NCBI RefSeq assembly: GCF_013283195.1
Contig: NZ_JABEKT010000005.1
Location: forward strand, 50,684 to 114,683
Length of the DNA stretch: 64,000 bases
Direction: 5' to 3'
Source: Ensifer adhaerens
GTDB lineage: Bacteria > Pseudomonadota > Alphaproteobacteria > Rhizobiales > Rhizobiaceae
Part shown: piece after piece, positions 27,200 to 36,138 of the stretch
Layout: each line of letters starts with the position of its first letter
Numbering within the stretch: position 1 is the stretch's first letter
Program-made: the position numbers and the translations under genes
Notes under the pieces: generated by a model
The model's input: only the letters and a program-made list of their open reading frames with translations
What the model was told of the DNA's origin: nothing
Database searches by the model: none

Positions 27200-27826
27200 T
27201 TAGCAGAAACCAGCCTGTTTTAACAATTGGTAGGCCTGAATTACTGCACGAAAACGCTCCTCCGATCCCCTGTCTCCGCCATTGGCATCAGGGTGATGTT
27301 TCTTGACCAGCTCCTTGTACGCCGCCTTGATATCGCTGGCGGTCGCCGACGCGCCAAGGCCGAGCGTTTCATAGGCCTTGGCTTCGAGCGTTTTCAGCTT
27401 GCGCTGCCGCGGCTCTGGACGACCGGCGCGCGCCTTTGCCTCGCTGACGAAGCCAAAGGGATCGCGCATGCGCGCCTGGGCGCCCGCGGAGCCCGAACGG
27501 GTCTGCGATTGGGTCGGACCGTTCTTGGCGTTCTTGTTGACGCCGACGGTCCAGGTCGGGCGATGTCCCGTTATCGCTTCCTTCTGGTAGCGCGCGACCT
27601 CGCTATCGGAGAGACCGGAGAAAAAATTGTAACCCTTGTTGTATTCCTTCACATGCTCGAAGCAGAACATGAAGTATTGCCCCTCGGCGTTGCGGCCGAC
27701 GGGTGCACGATGAACGCCGTTCTTGTCGCAGCCGTCCCATTGACAGGTGGGAGCGGTAGGCTCAGCGCGCGGCTCGACCTTGCGCCGTGTCCGAATGCGA
27801 TCGAAGTATTTTGAATCGAGTCTCAT
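27200..27826 (-). CDS. J-domain protein linked to cobST
   Basis: Protein of 208 residues whose C-terminal 55 residues form a J-domain: [33 protein letters not shown]-type sequence with the HPD tripeptide that stimulates Hsp70 ATPase. The N-terminal half has [18 protein letters not shown] and [19 protein letters not shown], containing a C-x4-C and a C-x2-H pattern that may bind metal. This architecture (J-domain last) is typical of an alphaproteobacterial family next to cobS; a role in cobaltochelatase assembly is only inference. Start ATG 27826 ([12 protein letters not shown]) or 27835. Divergent from bolA. Confidence 0.82.
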   Translation of the reverse strand: MRLDSKYFDRIRTRRKVEPRAEPTAPTCQWDGCDKNGVHRAPVGRNAEGQYFMFCFEHVKEYNKGYNFFSGLSDSEVARYQKEAITGHRPTWTVGVNKNAKNGPTQSQTRSGSAGAQARMRDPFGFVSEAKARAGRPEPRQRKLKTLEAKAYETLGLGASATASDIKAAYKELVKKHHPDANGGDRGSEERFRAVIQAYQLLKQAGFC

Positions 27827-27978
27827 GGCGCTCATTATGGGGCTTGGCCGGAGCCACAACAAGAATTGACAAACCGGAATGTTGCTGGCTTTGTGCGGGC
27901 CTTTTGCGCCGCCGAGGCAGCATCGCCGGACCCGCACGAAACAAGGGCGTCCAGCAACCAAGGAAATGGGACGGAAGA

Positions 27979-28260
27979 ATGTCGCTCAGGGATACGATCG
28001 AACAGAAACTGACCGAAGCCTTCCATCCCGAACGGCTGGCCGTGATCAACGAAAGCCACCTGCATGCGGGCCACCAACCGGATTTCGACGGCGGCGGTGA
28101 AACCCATATGCGCGTGCGCATCGTTGCCGATGCCTTTGCCGGTATGAGCCGGGTGGCGCGCCACCGCGCCATCAACGACCTCCTGAAGCCCGAACTGGAT
28201 GCCGGCCTGCACGCGCTGGCCGTCGAGCCGGCGGCACCGGGCGAGCCGACACGCTGGTAG
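27979..28260 (+). CDS. bolA: BolA family protein
   Basis: Small protein of 93 residues. The BolA fold is seen as IEQKLTEAFHPERLAVINESHLHAGH, then THMRVRIVADAFAGMSRVARHRAINDLLKPEL and GLHALAVEPAAPGE; the conserved histidine of RHRAI and the HxGH region match BolA proteins that pair with monothiol glutaredoxins in iron-sulfur/iron sensing. Preceded by GGAAGA. It ends three bases before the stop of the converging CorC-like gene and diverges from the J-domain gene across about 150 bases holding both promoters. Confidence 0.88.
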   Translation: MSLRDTIEQKLTEAFHPERLAVINESHLHAGHQPDFDGGGETHMRVRIVADAFAGMSRVARHRAINDLLKPELDAGLHALAVEPAAPGEPTRW

Positions 28261-28263
28261 TCG

Positions 28264-29571
28264 TCAGGCGATCGGCGTCTGGTCGTCTGCCGGGCGGATC
28301 CTCAATTTGGTGATCCGATTCTTCACCCGCTTCATCACGATGAAGCGCTTGCCGTGGAAGGTGAAGGCCTGACGTTCCTCCGGAATGCTCTTCGATTCGT
28401 GGATCACCAGACCTGCAACCGTCGTCGCTTCCTCGTCCGGCAGCGACCAGTCGAGCGCGCGGTTGAGATCACGGATCGGCACCGAGCCATCGACCACGAT
28501 CGAGCCGTCCGCCTCCTGGCGAACGCCCTGGATGTCGAGGTCGTGCTCATCGGCGATATCGCCGACGATCTCCTCCAGAATGTCCTCGAGCGTTACCAGT
28601 CCCTGAACCTGGCCATATTCGTCAACGACGATGGCAAGGTGCAGCTTGCGACGCAGGAAGGCGTTGAGCTGATCCTTGAGATTGGTCGTGTCGGGAACAA
28701 ACCACGGCTTTTGTGCGATCTTGACGATATCGAGATTTTCCGGCTCGACATCAGGTTCGGCAAGCGCGCGCAGAAGATCCTTGGAATGCACCACCCCGAT
28801 GATGTTGTCGGCAGCACCGCGCCACAGCGGCAGCCGCGTGAACGGGCTCTGCAGGATCTCGCGCACACAGATCTCCGGCGGATCGTCGGCATTGATCGCC
28901 CGCATGTTGGTACGGTGGATCATGATGTCGGAAATCTCGAGTTCGCCGAGATCGAGCACGCCGCCAAGACGATCCCTGTCGGCCTTGATCACCGACCCCT
29001 CACGGTGCAGCAAGTCGACCGCGCCACGCAACTCGTCATGCGCCGATAGCATCGACATCTCGGACGAAAGGTTGACGCCGAAAAGCGAAAGGATGCGGCG
29101 CACGATGCCGTTGACGAGGCTCGAAATCGGGCCGGCCACGGCAACGAACAACCGAACCGGAGCAGCCACGGCAAGTGCGAAGCGGTCCGGCGAGGCGATC
29201 GCCCAGCTCTTCGGCAGCACTTCGGAAAAGATCACCAGCAGCACCGTCATGACGACGGTGGCGATCGCCACGCCCGAATTGCCGAACAGGCCGATCAGCA
29301 GGCTCGTCGTCAGCGACGAGGCGAGAATGTTGACGAGATTGTTGCCGATCAACAGAGCGCCGATCAGCCGGTCGCGCCGCTCGATCAGCCGGTTGACGAT
29401 ACCAGCCCGCTCATCCCCATTGTTTTCGAGCGAATGCATGCGCGAGCGCGAGGCAGCCGTCAACGCTGTTTCGGAGCCGGAAAAGAAGGCGGAAAACAAC
29501 AAGAGACAGAAGACCGCGAAGATCGACAGCCAGTATTCGCCAAGAAACGCCAGGAACGCTTCGCCACTCAT
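28264..29571 (-). CDS. CNNM/CorC-type transporter (hemolysin family protein)
   Basis: Membrane protein of 435 residues: an N-terminal DUF21/CNNM transmembrane domain with about four hydrophobic segments (about 12-180, including FFSGSETALTAASRSRMH), two CBS domains (about 215-335, containing DIMIHRTNMRAINADDPP and LVTLEDILEEIVGDI) and a C-terminal CorC_HlyC domain (IVVDGSVPIRDLNRALDWSLPDEEATTVAGLVIHES). Such proteins are linked to magnesium or cobalt export. It follows aroB on the same strand with a four-base overlap, so it belongs to the aroK-aroB operon. Confidence 0.9.
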   Translation of the reverse strand: MSGEAFLAFLGEYWLSIFAVFCLLLFSAFFSGSETALTAASRSRMHSLENNGDERAGIVNRLIERRDRLIGALLIGNNLVNILASSLTTSLLIGLFGNSGVAIATVVMTVLLVIFSEVLPKSWAIASPDRFALAVAAPVRLFVAVAGPISSLVNGIVRRILSLFGVNLSSEMSMLSAHDELRGAVDLLHREGSVIKADRDRLGGVLDLGELEISDIMIHRTNMRAINADDPPEICVREILQSPFTRLPLWRGAADNIIGVVHSKDLLRALAEPDVEPENLDIVKIAQKPWFVPDTTNLKDQLNAFLRRKLHLAIVVDEYGQVQGLVTLEDILEEIVGDIADEHDLDIQGVRQEADGSIVVDGSVPIRDLNRALDWSLPDEEATTVAGLVIHESKSIPEERQAFTFHGKRFIVMKRVKNRITKLRIRPADDQTPIA

Positions 29572-30701
29572 TGCGGACGCTTTTCCCGAAGGAAGCTCAG
29601 GACCTCGGAGGCCGGCACGTCGTCGGCGACGAAGGACTGGCCGATGCCGCGGGTCAGGATGAACGTCAGCTTGCCGCCCTTGACCTTCTTGTCCTGGGCA
29701 ATCGCGTCCATCAGCTTTTCGGCCGGCGGCAGGCTGCCCGGGATTTCGTCCATGCGCGTCGGCAAGCCGACGGCGCGCAAATGCGCTTCCACACGGGTCG
29801 CATCGTCGGCGCTCGCAAGGTTCATGCGCGTCGAAAACTGATGCGCCAGCACCATGCCGATCGAAACGCCTTCGCCATGCACCAGACGGGCGCTGTCGTA
29901 CTCGGTGGCAGCCTCGAGCGCGTGGCCAAAGGTGTGCCCGAGATTGAGCAGCGCGCGCAGGCCGTTTTCGCGCTCGTCCGCCGCCACGACATCGGCCTTG
30001 GCCTGGCAGCTGACGGCAATCGCCTCGATGCGAGCCGCACCGCCGGAAAACACCGCCTGCCAGTTTTTTTCCAGCCAGGCGAAGAAGTCCGGCTTGTCGA
30101 TCAGCCCGTATTTCGCGACTTCGGCGTAGCCGGCGCGGAACTCGCGCTCACTCAGCGTGTCCAGCACATCTGTGTCGGCCAGCACCAGATCCGGTTGATG
30201 GAAGACGCCGATCAGGTTCTTGCCGTGCGGCGAATTGATGCCGGTCTTGCCGCCAACCGAGGAATCCACCTGCGCCAGCAATGATGTCGGGATCTGGATG
30301 AAACGCGAGCCGCGACGCACGATGCCGGCCGCAAAGCCGGTGAGGTCGCCGATGACGCCGCCGCCAAGGGCGATCACCGCGTCGTTGCGCTCGATCCGGG
30401 CGCCGAGGATGGCCTCGCAGGCAGGAATGAGATGCTCGAAGCTCTTGGTCTTTTCGCCGGCGGGCAACACCAGCGACACGGCCTCGATATCTCTCTGCTT
30501 GAGGCTTGCCATCAGCGGCTCGAGATAGCGCGGACCGACATTTTCGTCGGTGATAACGGCGACCTTGCGCCCCTTGAGGCGCGACGCAATCTCGTTGCCG
30601 GCAGCCGCGATCAGCCCCGGGCCGATCAGGATGTCATAGGAACGATCGCCGAGATCGACACGCACCTTGCGTTCGGCAGCAGGCATCACATGGTTATTCA
30701 T
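29568..30701 (-). CDS. aroB: 3-dehydroquinate synthase
   Basis: Second step of the shikimate pathway: DAHP to 3-dehydroquinate, NAD- and metal-dependent (377 residues). Visible motifs: YDILIGPGLI, the ALGGGVIGDLTGFAAGIVRRG dinucleotide/substrate loop, PTSLLAQVDSSVGGKTGIN, the metal-binding ALLNLGHTFGHALE histidines and a second conserved VHGEGVSIGM histidine. It overlaps aroK by eight bases and the CorC-like gene by four, so all three are co-translated. Confidence 0.95.
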   Translation of the reverse strand: MNNHVMPAAERKVRVDLGDRSYDILIGPGLIAAAGNEIASRLKGRKVAVITDENVGPRYLEPLMASLKQRDIEAVSLVLPAGEKTKSFEHLIPACEAILGARIERNDAVIALGGGVIGDLTGFAAGIVRRGSRFIQIPTSLLAQVDSSVGGKTGINSPHGKNLIGVFHQPDLVLADTDVLDTLSEREFRAGYAEVAKYGLIDKPDFFAWLEKNWQAVFSGGAARIEAIAVSCQAKADVVAADERENGLRALLNLGHTFGHALEAATEYDSARLVHGEGVSIGMVLAHQFSTRMNLASADDATRVEAHLRAVGLPTRMDEIPGSLPPAEKLMDAIAQDKKVKGGKLTFILTRGIGQSFVADDVPASEVLSFLREKRPQ

Positions 30702-31284
30702 CGTTGGGCACTTTCCGGAAATCTATGACGGCGGTGAGAACATCCTCCACCATCGTCTCCTTGTTCACATCGCGCGACATCACCGTCAGATCGGCTTCGG
30801 CATAGATCGGATAGCGAGCGCGCATCAGGTTTTCGAGCGTCTGTTTGGGGTTCTCGGTCTTCAAGAGCGGTCGGGTGTCGCGCTTGTTGACCCGCTCCCA
30901 CAGCACGTCGAGTTCCGCATTGAGCCAGATCGTCAGGCCGCCGCGCTTGATCTGGCGCCGTGATCGCTCGTTGATATAGGCGCCGCCGCCGGTCGAAACG
31001 ACGCGAGGTCCGGTGCGCAGCAGGCGCTTCAAAACGCGCGTTTCCAGCGCCCTGAACTCGTCCTCGCCATAACGGGCAAAGAGATCGCTGATCGTCATGC
31101 GTGAGACGCGCTCGATCTCGTGGTCGGAATCGACGAAGGGTATGCCGAGCGCCTGCGCCGTCAGCCGACCGATCGCCGATTTTCCGGCACCCATCAGGCC
31201 GATGAAAACGAGATTGCGTTTACCGAGTGCAAGCTTCGCCCGTTCGGCAAGCGTCGCGGAAACCGGTTCGATCACGTCGTTCAT
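30694..31284 (-). CDS. aroK: Shikimate kinase
   Basis: ATP-dependent phosphorylation of shikimate (196 residues). Walker A LMGAGKSAIGRL at about residues 29-40, the PFVDSDHEIER shikimate-binding aspartate, the STGGGAY loop and the LID region with R near KTENPKQT. The ATG at 31284 (MNDVIEPVSATLAER) is chosen over an upstream one because the conserved core begins about 20 residues later. First gene of the aroK-aroB-CorC operon and divergent from the xerD-side genes. Confidence 0.94.
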   Translation of the reverse strand: MNDVIEPVSATLAERAKLALGKRNLVFIGLMGAGKSAIGRLTAQALGIPFVDSDHEIERVSRMTISDLFARYGEDEFRALETRVLKRLLRTGPRVVSTGGGAYINERSRRQIKRGGLTIWLNAELDVLWERVNKRDTRPLLKTENPKQTLENLMRARYPIYAEADLTVMSRDVNKETMVEDVLTAVIDFRKVPNDE

Positions 31285-31525
31285 TGGACTTCTTGTTCCC
31301 CATTCCCTTCCGGTATCGACAAATCGGGGTGGAGCGTCAAGCCGTCGCGGCCCTCCGTGCAAGCTTCTTGAACTTGGCGAAAGGGGCGTTCATATAGATT
31401 GGGCATCCGCCAACGGGCCACGTGTCCATCCAGACGCGCAACAGGCTGCCGCAACACATTCAACGGCTGCATGATTTTATACCTGGATTCGCTCCGGTTT
31501 AAGCAACCATGCAGAGGAGACTGAA

Positions 31526-31675
31526 ATGCCCACCCTCTTCCGGTTCCTGTTTTTCTGCGGCGTCATCGCCGGGCTGGTCTATGGCACGATGATCGCGCTC
31601 GTCACCTTCGTCGAGCCGGTCGAGCGGAATGTGACCGTGAAGATCCCCTCCGAGCGGGTCAACAAGACACAATGA
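31526..31675 (+). CDS. Small single-pass membrane protein upstream of xerD
   Basis: A 49-residue open frame, too short for a usual length cut-off. GAGGAGA lies eight bases before the ATG. It has one strongly hydrophobic segment ([21 protein letters not shown], about 5-25) and then a short polar tail ([20 protein letters not shown]). Its stop overlaps the xerD start as ATGA (31672-31675), which supports translation. The sequence is not one I can name; similar small genes precede xerD in other rhizobia by my recollection. Confidence 0.75.
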   Translation: MPTLFRFLFFCGVIAGLVYGTMIALVTFVEPVERNVTVKIPSERVNKTQ

Positions 31676-32634
31676 GCGACCTTTCCGCGGCACATGTCGA
31701 GGCCTTCCTCGAAATGATGAGCGCCGAACGCGGCGCCGCCGTCAACACGCTGCAATCTTACGAGCGCGACCTGGAAGACGCGTTATCCCACATGCGCAGT
31801 CGAGGAACGGGCCTGACGGGTGCGGTGACCGACGATCTCCGGCATTATCTCGCCCATCTCGCCGGCCAGGGTTTCAAGCCCTCTTCACAGGCCCGCCGGC
31901 TGTCGGCGCTCCGGCAATTCTACAAATTCCTCTATGCCGAAGGTCTGCGCGGCGACGACCCGACCGGCATTCTCGATGCGCCGAAGAAAGGCAGAAGCCT
32001 GCCGAAGACGCTGAGCATTGACGACGTATCGCGACTGATCGGTCAGGCAGAGAGCGAAGCCGCGGCAACGACGGGCGGTCCGGAGCGGCTGTCCAGGCTG
32101 CGCATGCATGCGTTGATGGAACTCCTCTACGCCACCGGCATGCGCGTCAGCGAATTGGTGTCGCTGCCTGCAAGCGTGCTTGCCCAGGACGGGCGTTTTC
32201 TCGTCATCCGCGGCAAAGGCAATAAGGAGCGGCTTGTGCCCTTGTCGCAGGCAGCAATCCGCGCGATGCGCACGTACGGTTCGGCTCTGGCTGAAGAGTT
32301 TGCGAAAGCGGACAAGGGCGAGCGCGAAAGCCCGTGGCTGTTTCCGTCATCGGCAAAGGCAGGGTTTCTTCCCCGCCAGGTCTTTGCCCGGGACCTGAAA
32401 TCGCTGGCATCGCGCGCCGGCATCCGCGTGGCGACGATCTCGCCGCATGTGCTGCGCCATGCCTTCGCCAGCCACCTGCTTGCCAACGGCGCCGACCTTC
32501 GTGCCGTGCAGGAACTGTTGGGTCATTCGGACATTTCCACGACACAAATCTATACACATGTTCTGGAAGAACGGCTGCACGACCTCGTGCAAAACCATCA
32601 CCCTCTTGCCAAACAGGCGAAAAAACAGGATTAG
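31672..32634 (+). CDS. xerD: Site-specific tyrosine recombinase XerD
   Basis: Chromosome dimer resolution at dif with XerC. The 320-residue protein has the SAM-like N-terminal core-binding domain ([22 protein letters not shown]-like segment) and a C-terminal catalytic domain with the arginine in [10 protein letters not shown], the [16 protein letters not shown]-x-x-R box, and the tyrosine in [15 protein letters not shown]. Its start is coupled to the small membrane protein gene. Context (stable core genes, accA next) indicates the housekeeping recombinase rather than a mobile-element integrase. Confidence 0.92.
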   Translation: MSDLSAAHVEAFLEMMSAERGAAVNTLQSYERDLEDALSHMRSRGTGLTGAVTDDLRHYLAHLAGQGFKPSSQARRLSALRQFYKFLYAEGLRGDDPTGILDAPKKGRSLPKTLSIDDVSRLIGQAESEAAATTGGPERLSRLRMHALMELLYATGMRVSELVSLPASVLAQDGRFLVIRGKGNKERLVPLSQAAIRAMRTYGSALAEEFAKADKGERESPWLFPSSAKAGFLPRQVFARDLKSLASRAGIRVATISPHVLRHAFASHLLANGADLRAVQELLGHSDISTTQIYTHVLEERLHDLVQNHHPLAKQAKKQD

Positions 32635-32698
32635 GACCGCCGGGCAGGCTGGTTTCGGCCGGCAGATCCTTGTCGCAAAACGATCGGAAACGCATCTC

Positions 32699-33652
32699 AT
32701 GCACAACTATCTCGATTTCGAAAAACCAATCTCCGACCTCGAAGGCAAGATTCTCGAACTGAAGAAGCTCGCCGGCGAAGACGAGAGTGTGAACACTTCG
32801 GATGAGGTCGAACGGCTCGAGACACGGGTCCGCGATGCGATGGCCGAGATCTATTCGAAGCTGACGCCGTGGCAGAAGACCCAGGTCGCCCGCCACCCCT
32901 CGCGCCCGCATTTCCTCGATTATTCGGCAGAGCTCTTCACCGAGTTCACACCGCTTGCCGGCGACCGCAACTATGGCAACGACGAGGCCATCCAGGCCGG
33001 GCTTGCGCGCTTTCGCGGCATGCCGGTCGCCGTCCTCGGCCAGGAAAAGGGCAGCGATACTAAGTCGCGCATCAAGCACAATTTCGGCAGCCCGCGCCCT
33101 GAAGGCTACCGCAAGGCGATCCGCATCATGGAAATGGCCGACCGCTTCGGCCTGCCGCTGATCACGCTGATCGACACCGCCGGTGCCTATCCCGGCGTCG
33201 GCGCGGAAGAACGCGGCCAGGCGGAAGCCATCGCCCGTTCGACGGAAATGTGCCTGAACGTGCGCGTCCCGATCGTCACCGTCGTCATCGGCGAAGGCGG
33301 CTCCGGCGGCGCGATCGCGATCGCCACCGGCAACCGCGTCTACATGCTCGAGCATGCCATCTACAGCGTCATCTCGCCGGAAGGGGCGGCCTCGATCCTC
33401 TGGCGCGATTCGACCCGCGCCAAGGAAGCCGCCAGCAACATGAAGATCACCTCTGAAGATCTGAAGGCGCTGGGTGTGATCGACGGCATCATTCCCGAGC
33501 CCGTCGGCGGCGCGCACCGCGATCCGCAGTCGGTCATCGCCCGCACCGGAACGGTGATCGCCGATGCGCTGAAGGAACTGTCCGGACGCAATGGCGACGA
33601 ACTGCGCACAGATCGCCGACAAAAGTACCTCAATATCGGCCGGAACCTCTGA
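32699..33652 (+). CDS. accA: Acetyl-CoA carboxylase carboxyltransferase subunit alpha
   Basis: Carboxyltransferase alpha chain for malonyl-CoA formation (317 residues). [22 protein letters not shown] is the typical alphaproteobacterial start, followed by [45 protein letters not shown] and the C-terminal AHRDP region. No accD or acetyl-CoA carboxylase biotin carrier is in the window; alpha and beta subunits are encoded apart here. The ATG at 32699 lies 64 bases after the xerD stop. Confidence 0.96.
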   Translation: MHNYLDFEKPISDLEGKILELKKLAGEDESVNTSDEVERLETRVRDAMAEIYSKLTPWQKTQVARHPSRPHFLDYSAELFTEFTPLAGDRNYGNDEAIQAGLARFRGMPVAVLGQEKGSDTKSRIKHNFGSPRPEGYRKAIRIMEMADRFGLPLITLIDTAGAYPGVGAEERGQAEAIARSTEMCLNVRVPIVTVVIGEGGSGGAIAIATGNRVYMLEHAIYSVISPEGAASILWRDSTRAKEAASNMKITSEDLKALGVIDGIIPEPVGGAHRDPQSVIARTGTVIADALKELSGRNGDELRTDRRQKYLNIGRNL

Positions 33653-33744
33653 TTCCCGGCGATTGTTCGCCAGAGAATTCGCAACCGCAAATCGGACTGT
33701 GGCCAAACCTTGGCCATATTCGTGGCGTCATGAACAACTGTCTG

Positions 33745-33785
33745 TGCAGGGCGCCCTGCAAGGTTAAGAATTCGTGAAGTATAAT
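33745..33785 (+). promoter_or_regulatory. Likely promoter and palindromic operator ahead of the L,D-transpeptidase gene
   Basis: A perfect 16-base palindrome (33745-33760, TGCAGGGCGCCCTGCA) is followed by a perfect TATAAT (33780-33785). No good -35 hexamer stands 16-18 bases upstream, which fits a promoter helped or gated by a protein on the palindrome. A further inverted repeat, TGGCCAA-N3-TTGGCCA (33700-33716), lies upstream. The predicted start (about 33792) leaves a leader of about 70 bases. Confidence 0.45.
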
Positions 33786-33864
33786 GGCTTACTGATTCCC
33801 TAAGAGCCCTCCCCGTCGGACGCGGCTCGCACTGACGAGTTTTGGTTTGAACGGGCTTTCGCTG

Positions 33865-35310
33865 ATGCGCTTGAGAAACCTTGTAGCCACCGCCACTGTT
33901 GCCGCGCTGCTTGCGGGCTGCACCAACGATGCCCTGGATACGGCGACGGTCGATCTTTCGACCGTCAAGAACAAGACCGAGTACCAGCTTTCCAGCAAGA
34001 TGGCCGCCAAGATGAGCGAGCTCGGGATGCAAAAGACAGCCCCGATCGCGCTGCGCATCTTCAAGGAAGAAGGCACGCTCGAGGTCTGGAAGGCCAATAC
34101 CTCCAACCGCTTCCAGTTGCTGAAGAGCTACAAGATCTGTGCCTGGTCGGGCAAGCTCGGCCCGAAGGTGAAGGAAGGCGATCGTCAGGCCCCGGAAGGC
34201 TTCTATCCGCTGTTCCCGCAGCAGCTGAACCCCAATTCGAAGTACTACCTGGCGATCAACACCGGCTACCCCAACACCTATGACCGCGCCAACGGCCGGC
34301 AGGGTACGCATCTGATGATCCACGGCGCCTGTTCGTCGTCCGGCTGCTACTCGATGACCGACGAGCAGATGATCGAGATTTTCGCGATGGCACGCGACGC
34401 CTTCAAGGGCGGGCAGCAGAGCGTCCAGCTGCAGGCGTTCCCCTTCCGCATGACCGCCGAGAACATGGCGCGTCATCGCAACAATCCGAACATCGAATTC
34501 TGGAACATGCTGAAGGTCGGCTACGATCAGTTCGAAGTCACCAAGCGTCCTCCGGAAATCAATGTCTGCGAGAAGAAGTACGTCTTCAACCAGCAGGGCA
34601 GCGGCGCATTCAATCCGGGCGGAACATGCCCTGCCATGTCGACCCCACCCGCGCTTCAGATGGCCATGTCGACCTTCGAAAAAGGCTACAAGCTCGACTA
34701 CGACAAGGCCATGAAGAAGTATGACGGCATGGTCTGGTATGAGCCGAGCGAGGCCGAGCGTAAGGCGATCGTCGCCAAGCAGCGCGCCGGCCGCGAGCTT
34801 GCCTATGCCCCGACCGGCAACTCGATCGATGCCGGCAAGCTGATGAAGGCGAGCGACCTCGAAAAGAAGCTGGCCGAACAGAAGGAAGCCGAAGAAACCA
34901 AGGTTGCTGTCGAGATCCAGAAGAAGGAACTCGAAAAAGCAACCAAGGGCGGCACCCATGTGCCGGTTCCCGCCGCCAATCCTGTACCCCAGCCGGTGCT
35001 GCAGGCAGCCGTCGAACAGCCGGCCAAGAACTCCTTCTGGAACCTGTTCTCCAAGAGCGAACCGGCAGAACAGGCGCAGCTCACACAACCACCCCCTGAA
35101 CTGCAGGCAGCCGTGCAGCCACAGGCGCAACCTGCCGGAGCAGCGGCGAAACAGACCCGCTCAGTCGCAGCCCCGCAGAAGGCACAGCCTGAAGTGACCG
35201 CCGTGTCCGCGGCAAATGCCGAAGTCACCGTTGCGCCGACGACCGAAGCGCCGGTCGCCGTAGAAGAGCCGCCGAAGAAGCGGCCGTTCTGGAAGATCTG
35301 GGGCAATTGA
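33865..35310 (+). CDS. L,D-transpeptidase lipoprotein (YkuD domain)
   Basis: Protein of 481 residues with a lipobox (VAALLAGCTND) after a short signal, so probably anchored to a membrane in the periplasm. The YkuD domain at about 45-165 has the catalytic HLMIHGACSSSGCYSM (histidine, then Ser-x-Gly-Cys), which forms 3-3 peptidoglycan crosslinks or attaches outer-membrane proteins, the dominant crosslink type in rhizobia. The C-terminal part (about 335-470) is Ala/Pro/Gln/Glu-rich and likely disordered. An upstream TTG (33847) is in frame; the ATG at 33865 gives a better signal peptide. A palindromic promoter region precedes it. Confidence 0.85.
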   Translation: MRLRNLVATATVAALLAGCTNDALDTATVDLSTVKNKTEYQLSSKMAAKMSELGMQKTAPIALRIFKEEGTLEVWKANTSNRFQLLKSYKICAWSGKLGPKVKEGDRQAPEGFYPLFPQQLNPNSKYYLAINTGYPNTYDRANGRQGTHLMIHGACSSSGCYSMTDEQMIEIFAMARDAFKGGQQSVQLQAFPFRMTAENMARHRNNPNIEFWNMLKVGYDQFEVTKRPPEINVCEKKYVFNQQGSGAFNPGGTCPAMSTPPALQMAMSTFEKGYKLDYDKAMKKYDGMVWYEPSEAERKAIVAKQRAGRELAYAPTGNSIDAGKLMKASDLEKKLAEQKEAEETKVAVEIQKKELEKATKGGTHVPVPAANPVPQPVLQAAVEQPAKNSFWNLFSKSEPAEQAQLTQPPPELQAAVQPQAQPAGAAAKQTRSVAAPQKAQPEVTAVSAANAEVTVAPTTEAPVAVEEPPKKRPFWKIWGN

Positions 35311-35546
35311 TGCCTGAGGAAGCAAAGACGGTCTACGACCTCAGGGGGCTTAAGTGCCCCCTTCCCGTTTTGAAGGCCCGCAAGCGCATCGCCTCCATGG
35401 CCGCAGGCGCGCTGCTCGAGATCGAAACGACCGATCCGATGGCAGTCATCGACATCCCGCATTTCTGCCGGGAAGACGGCCATAGCCTCGAGGCCGCCTC
35501 GCCTGCCGACGGCGGTCATCGCTTCCTGATCCGCAAGGGCGGCTGA
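35310..35546 (+). CDS. TusA-like sulfurtransferase domain protein
   Basis: Protein of 78 residues of the SirA/TusA/YedF family: YDLRGLKCPLPVLKARKRI contains the conserved CPxPVL cysteine motif, followed by the alpha/beta sandwich ALLEIETTDPMAVIDIPHFCREDGH. Family members pass sulfur as a persulfide on the cysteine; TusA acts in tRNA thiolation, but many relatives have no known partner. It shares one base (TGATG) with the preceding gene, so the two are co-translated. A long inverted repeat follows. Confidence 0.85.
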   Translation: MPEEAKTVYDLRGLKCPLPVLKARKRIASMAAGALLEIETTDPMAVIDIPHFCREDGHSLEAASPADGGHRFLIRKGG

Positions 35547-35601
35547 AGCACACAGCGCCTACGTCTCTCATCCAAGCCGATGGCGTCCGCACGTCAAAGA
35601 A

Positions 35602-35635
35602 CAGGGATGAAGCCGGATTATCGGCTTCATCCCTG
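35602..35635. terminator. Fourteen-base-pair stem after the LDT-TusA operon
   Basis: CAGGGATGAAGCCG (35602-35615) pairs perfectly with CGGCTTCATCCCTG (35622-35635) over a six-base loop. There is no T-run downstream, so it may be a factor-dependent terminator or an mRNA-end stabiliser rather than an intrinsic terminator. Confidence 0.5.
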
Positions 35636-35661
35636 CGGTCCGCGCTTTACCAAACGCCCCC

Positions 35662-35859
35662 TCATTCCTCGCGGAAGGCTCTGAGCATCTGGTCGGAGAA
35701 TGGTTTTGTGAGGTACGAGATCGCGGTTCTCTCATCGGTCTGGACGAACACTTCGACGGGCATTCCGGGCATGAGCTTGCGGCCGCCGAGCTTGTCGAGC
35801 GGTTCGGTGATCTCGACGGTTGCGAGATAGAAGGGTTGTCCGGTGTTGCGGTCGAGCGA
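35662..35859 (-). pseudogene. Remnant of a HlyD-family type I secretion adaptor (PrsE-like)
   Basis: Only the C-terminal 60-65 residues survive: SLDRNTGQPFYLATVEITEP, LGGRKLMPGMPVEVFVQTDE and RTAISYLTKPFSDQMLRAFR are the end of a periplasmic adaptor (membrane fusion) protein of type I secretion, as in PrsE for exopolysaccharide glycanase export. Upstream the frame continues as unrelated sequence to 36105, so the start and central domains are gone, and no ABC partner (PrsD) or outer-membrane factor is nearby. It marks a past deletion or recombination next to the sensor kinase gene. Confidence 0.75.
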
Positions 35860-36138
35860 CTTTGGTCCCCACCGTTCTCGGACCTTAGTCTGAGCAAGAT
35901 TTCGCATGCCGGCGTTGCGCGAATGTCCGCAAAGCTTTGGCACCCGCCTCGGGCAGCCCTGCCTGTGACGCAGGTCCTTCTCGGTTGGAAAGTTAACCGT
36001 AACCATTTGATTGACTACAGAATTCCCTTGCCTCAATTGCGACTTTTGGCTTCTTTTGACGGACGATGCCGGAATTGGCGGAGGCATTTTTAAGGAATAG
36101 AGCATATAAGATCGCAGAAACGCGATCGGACAAGTCTC

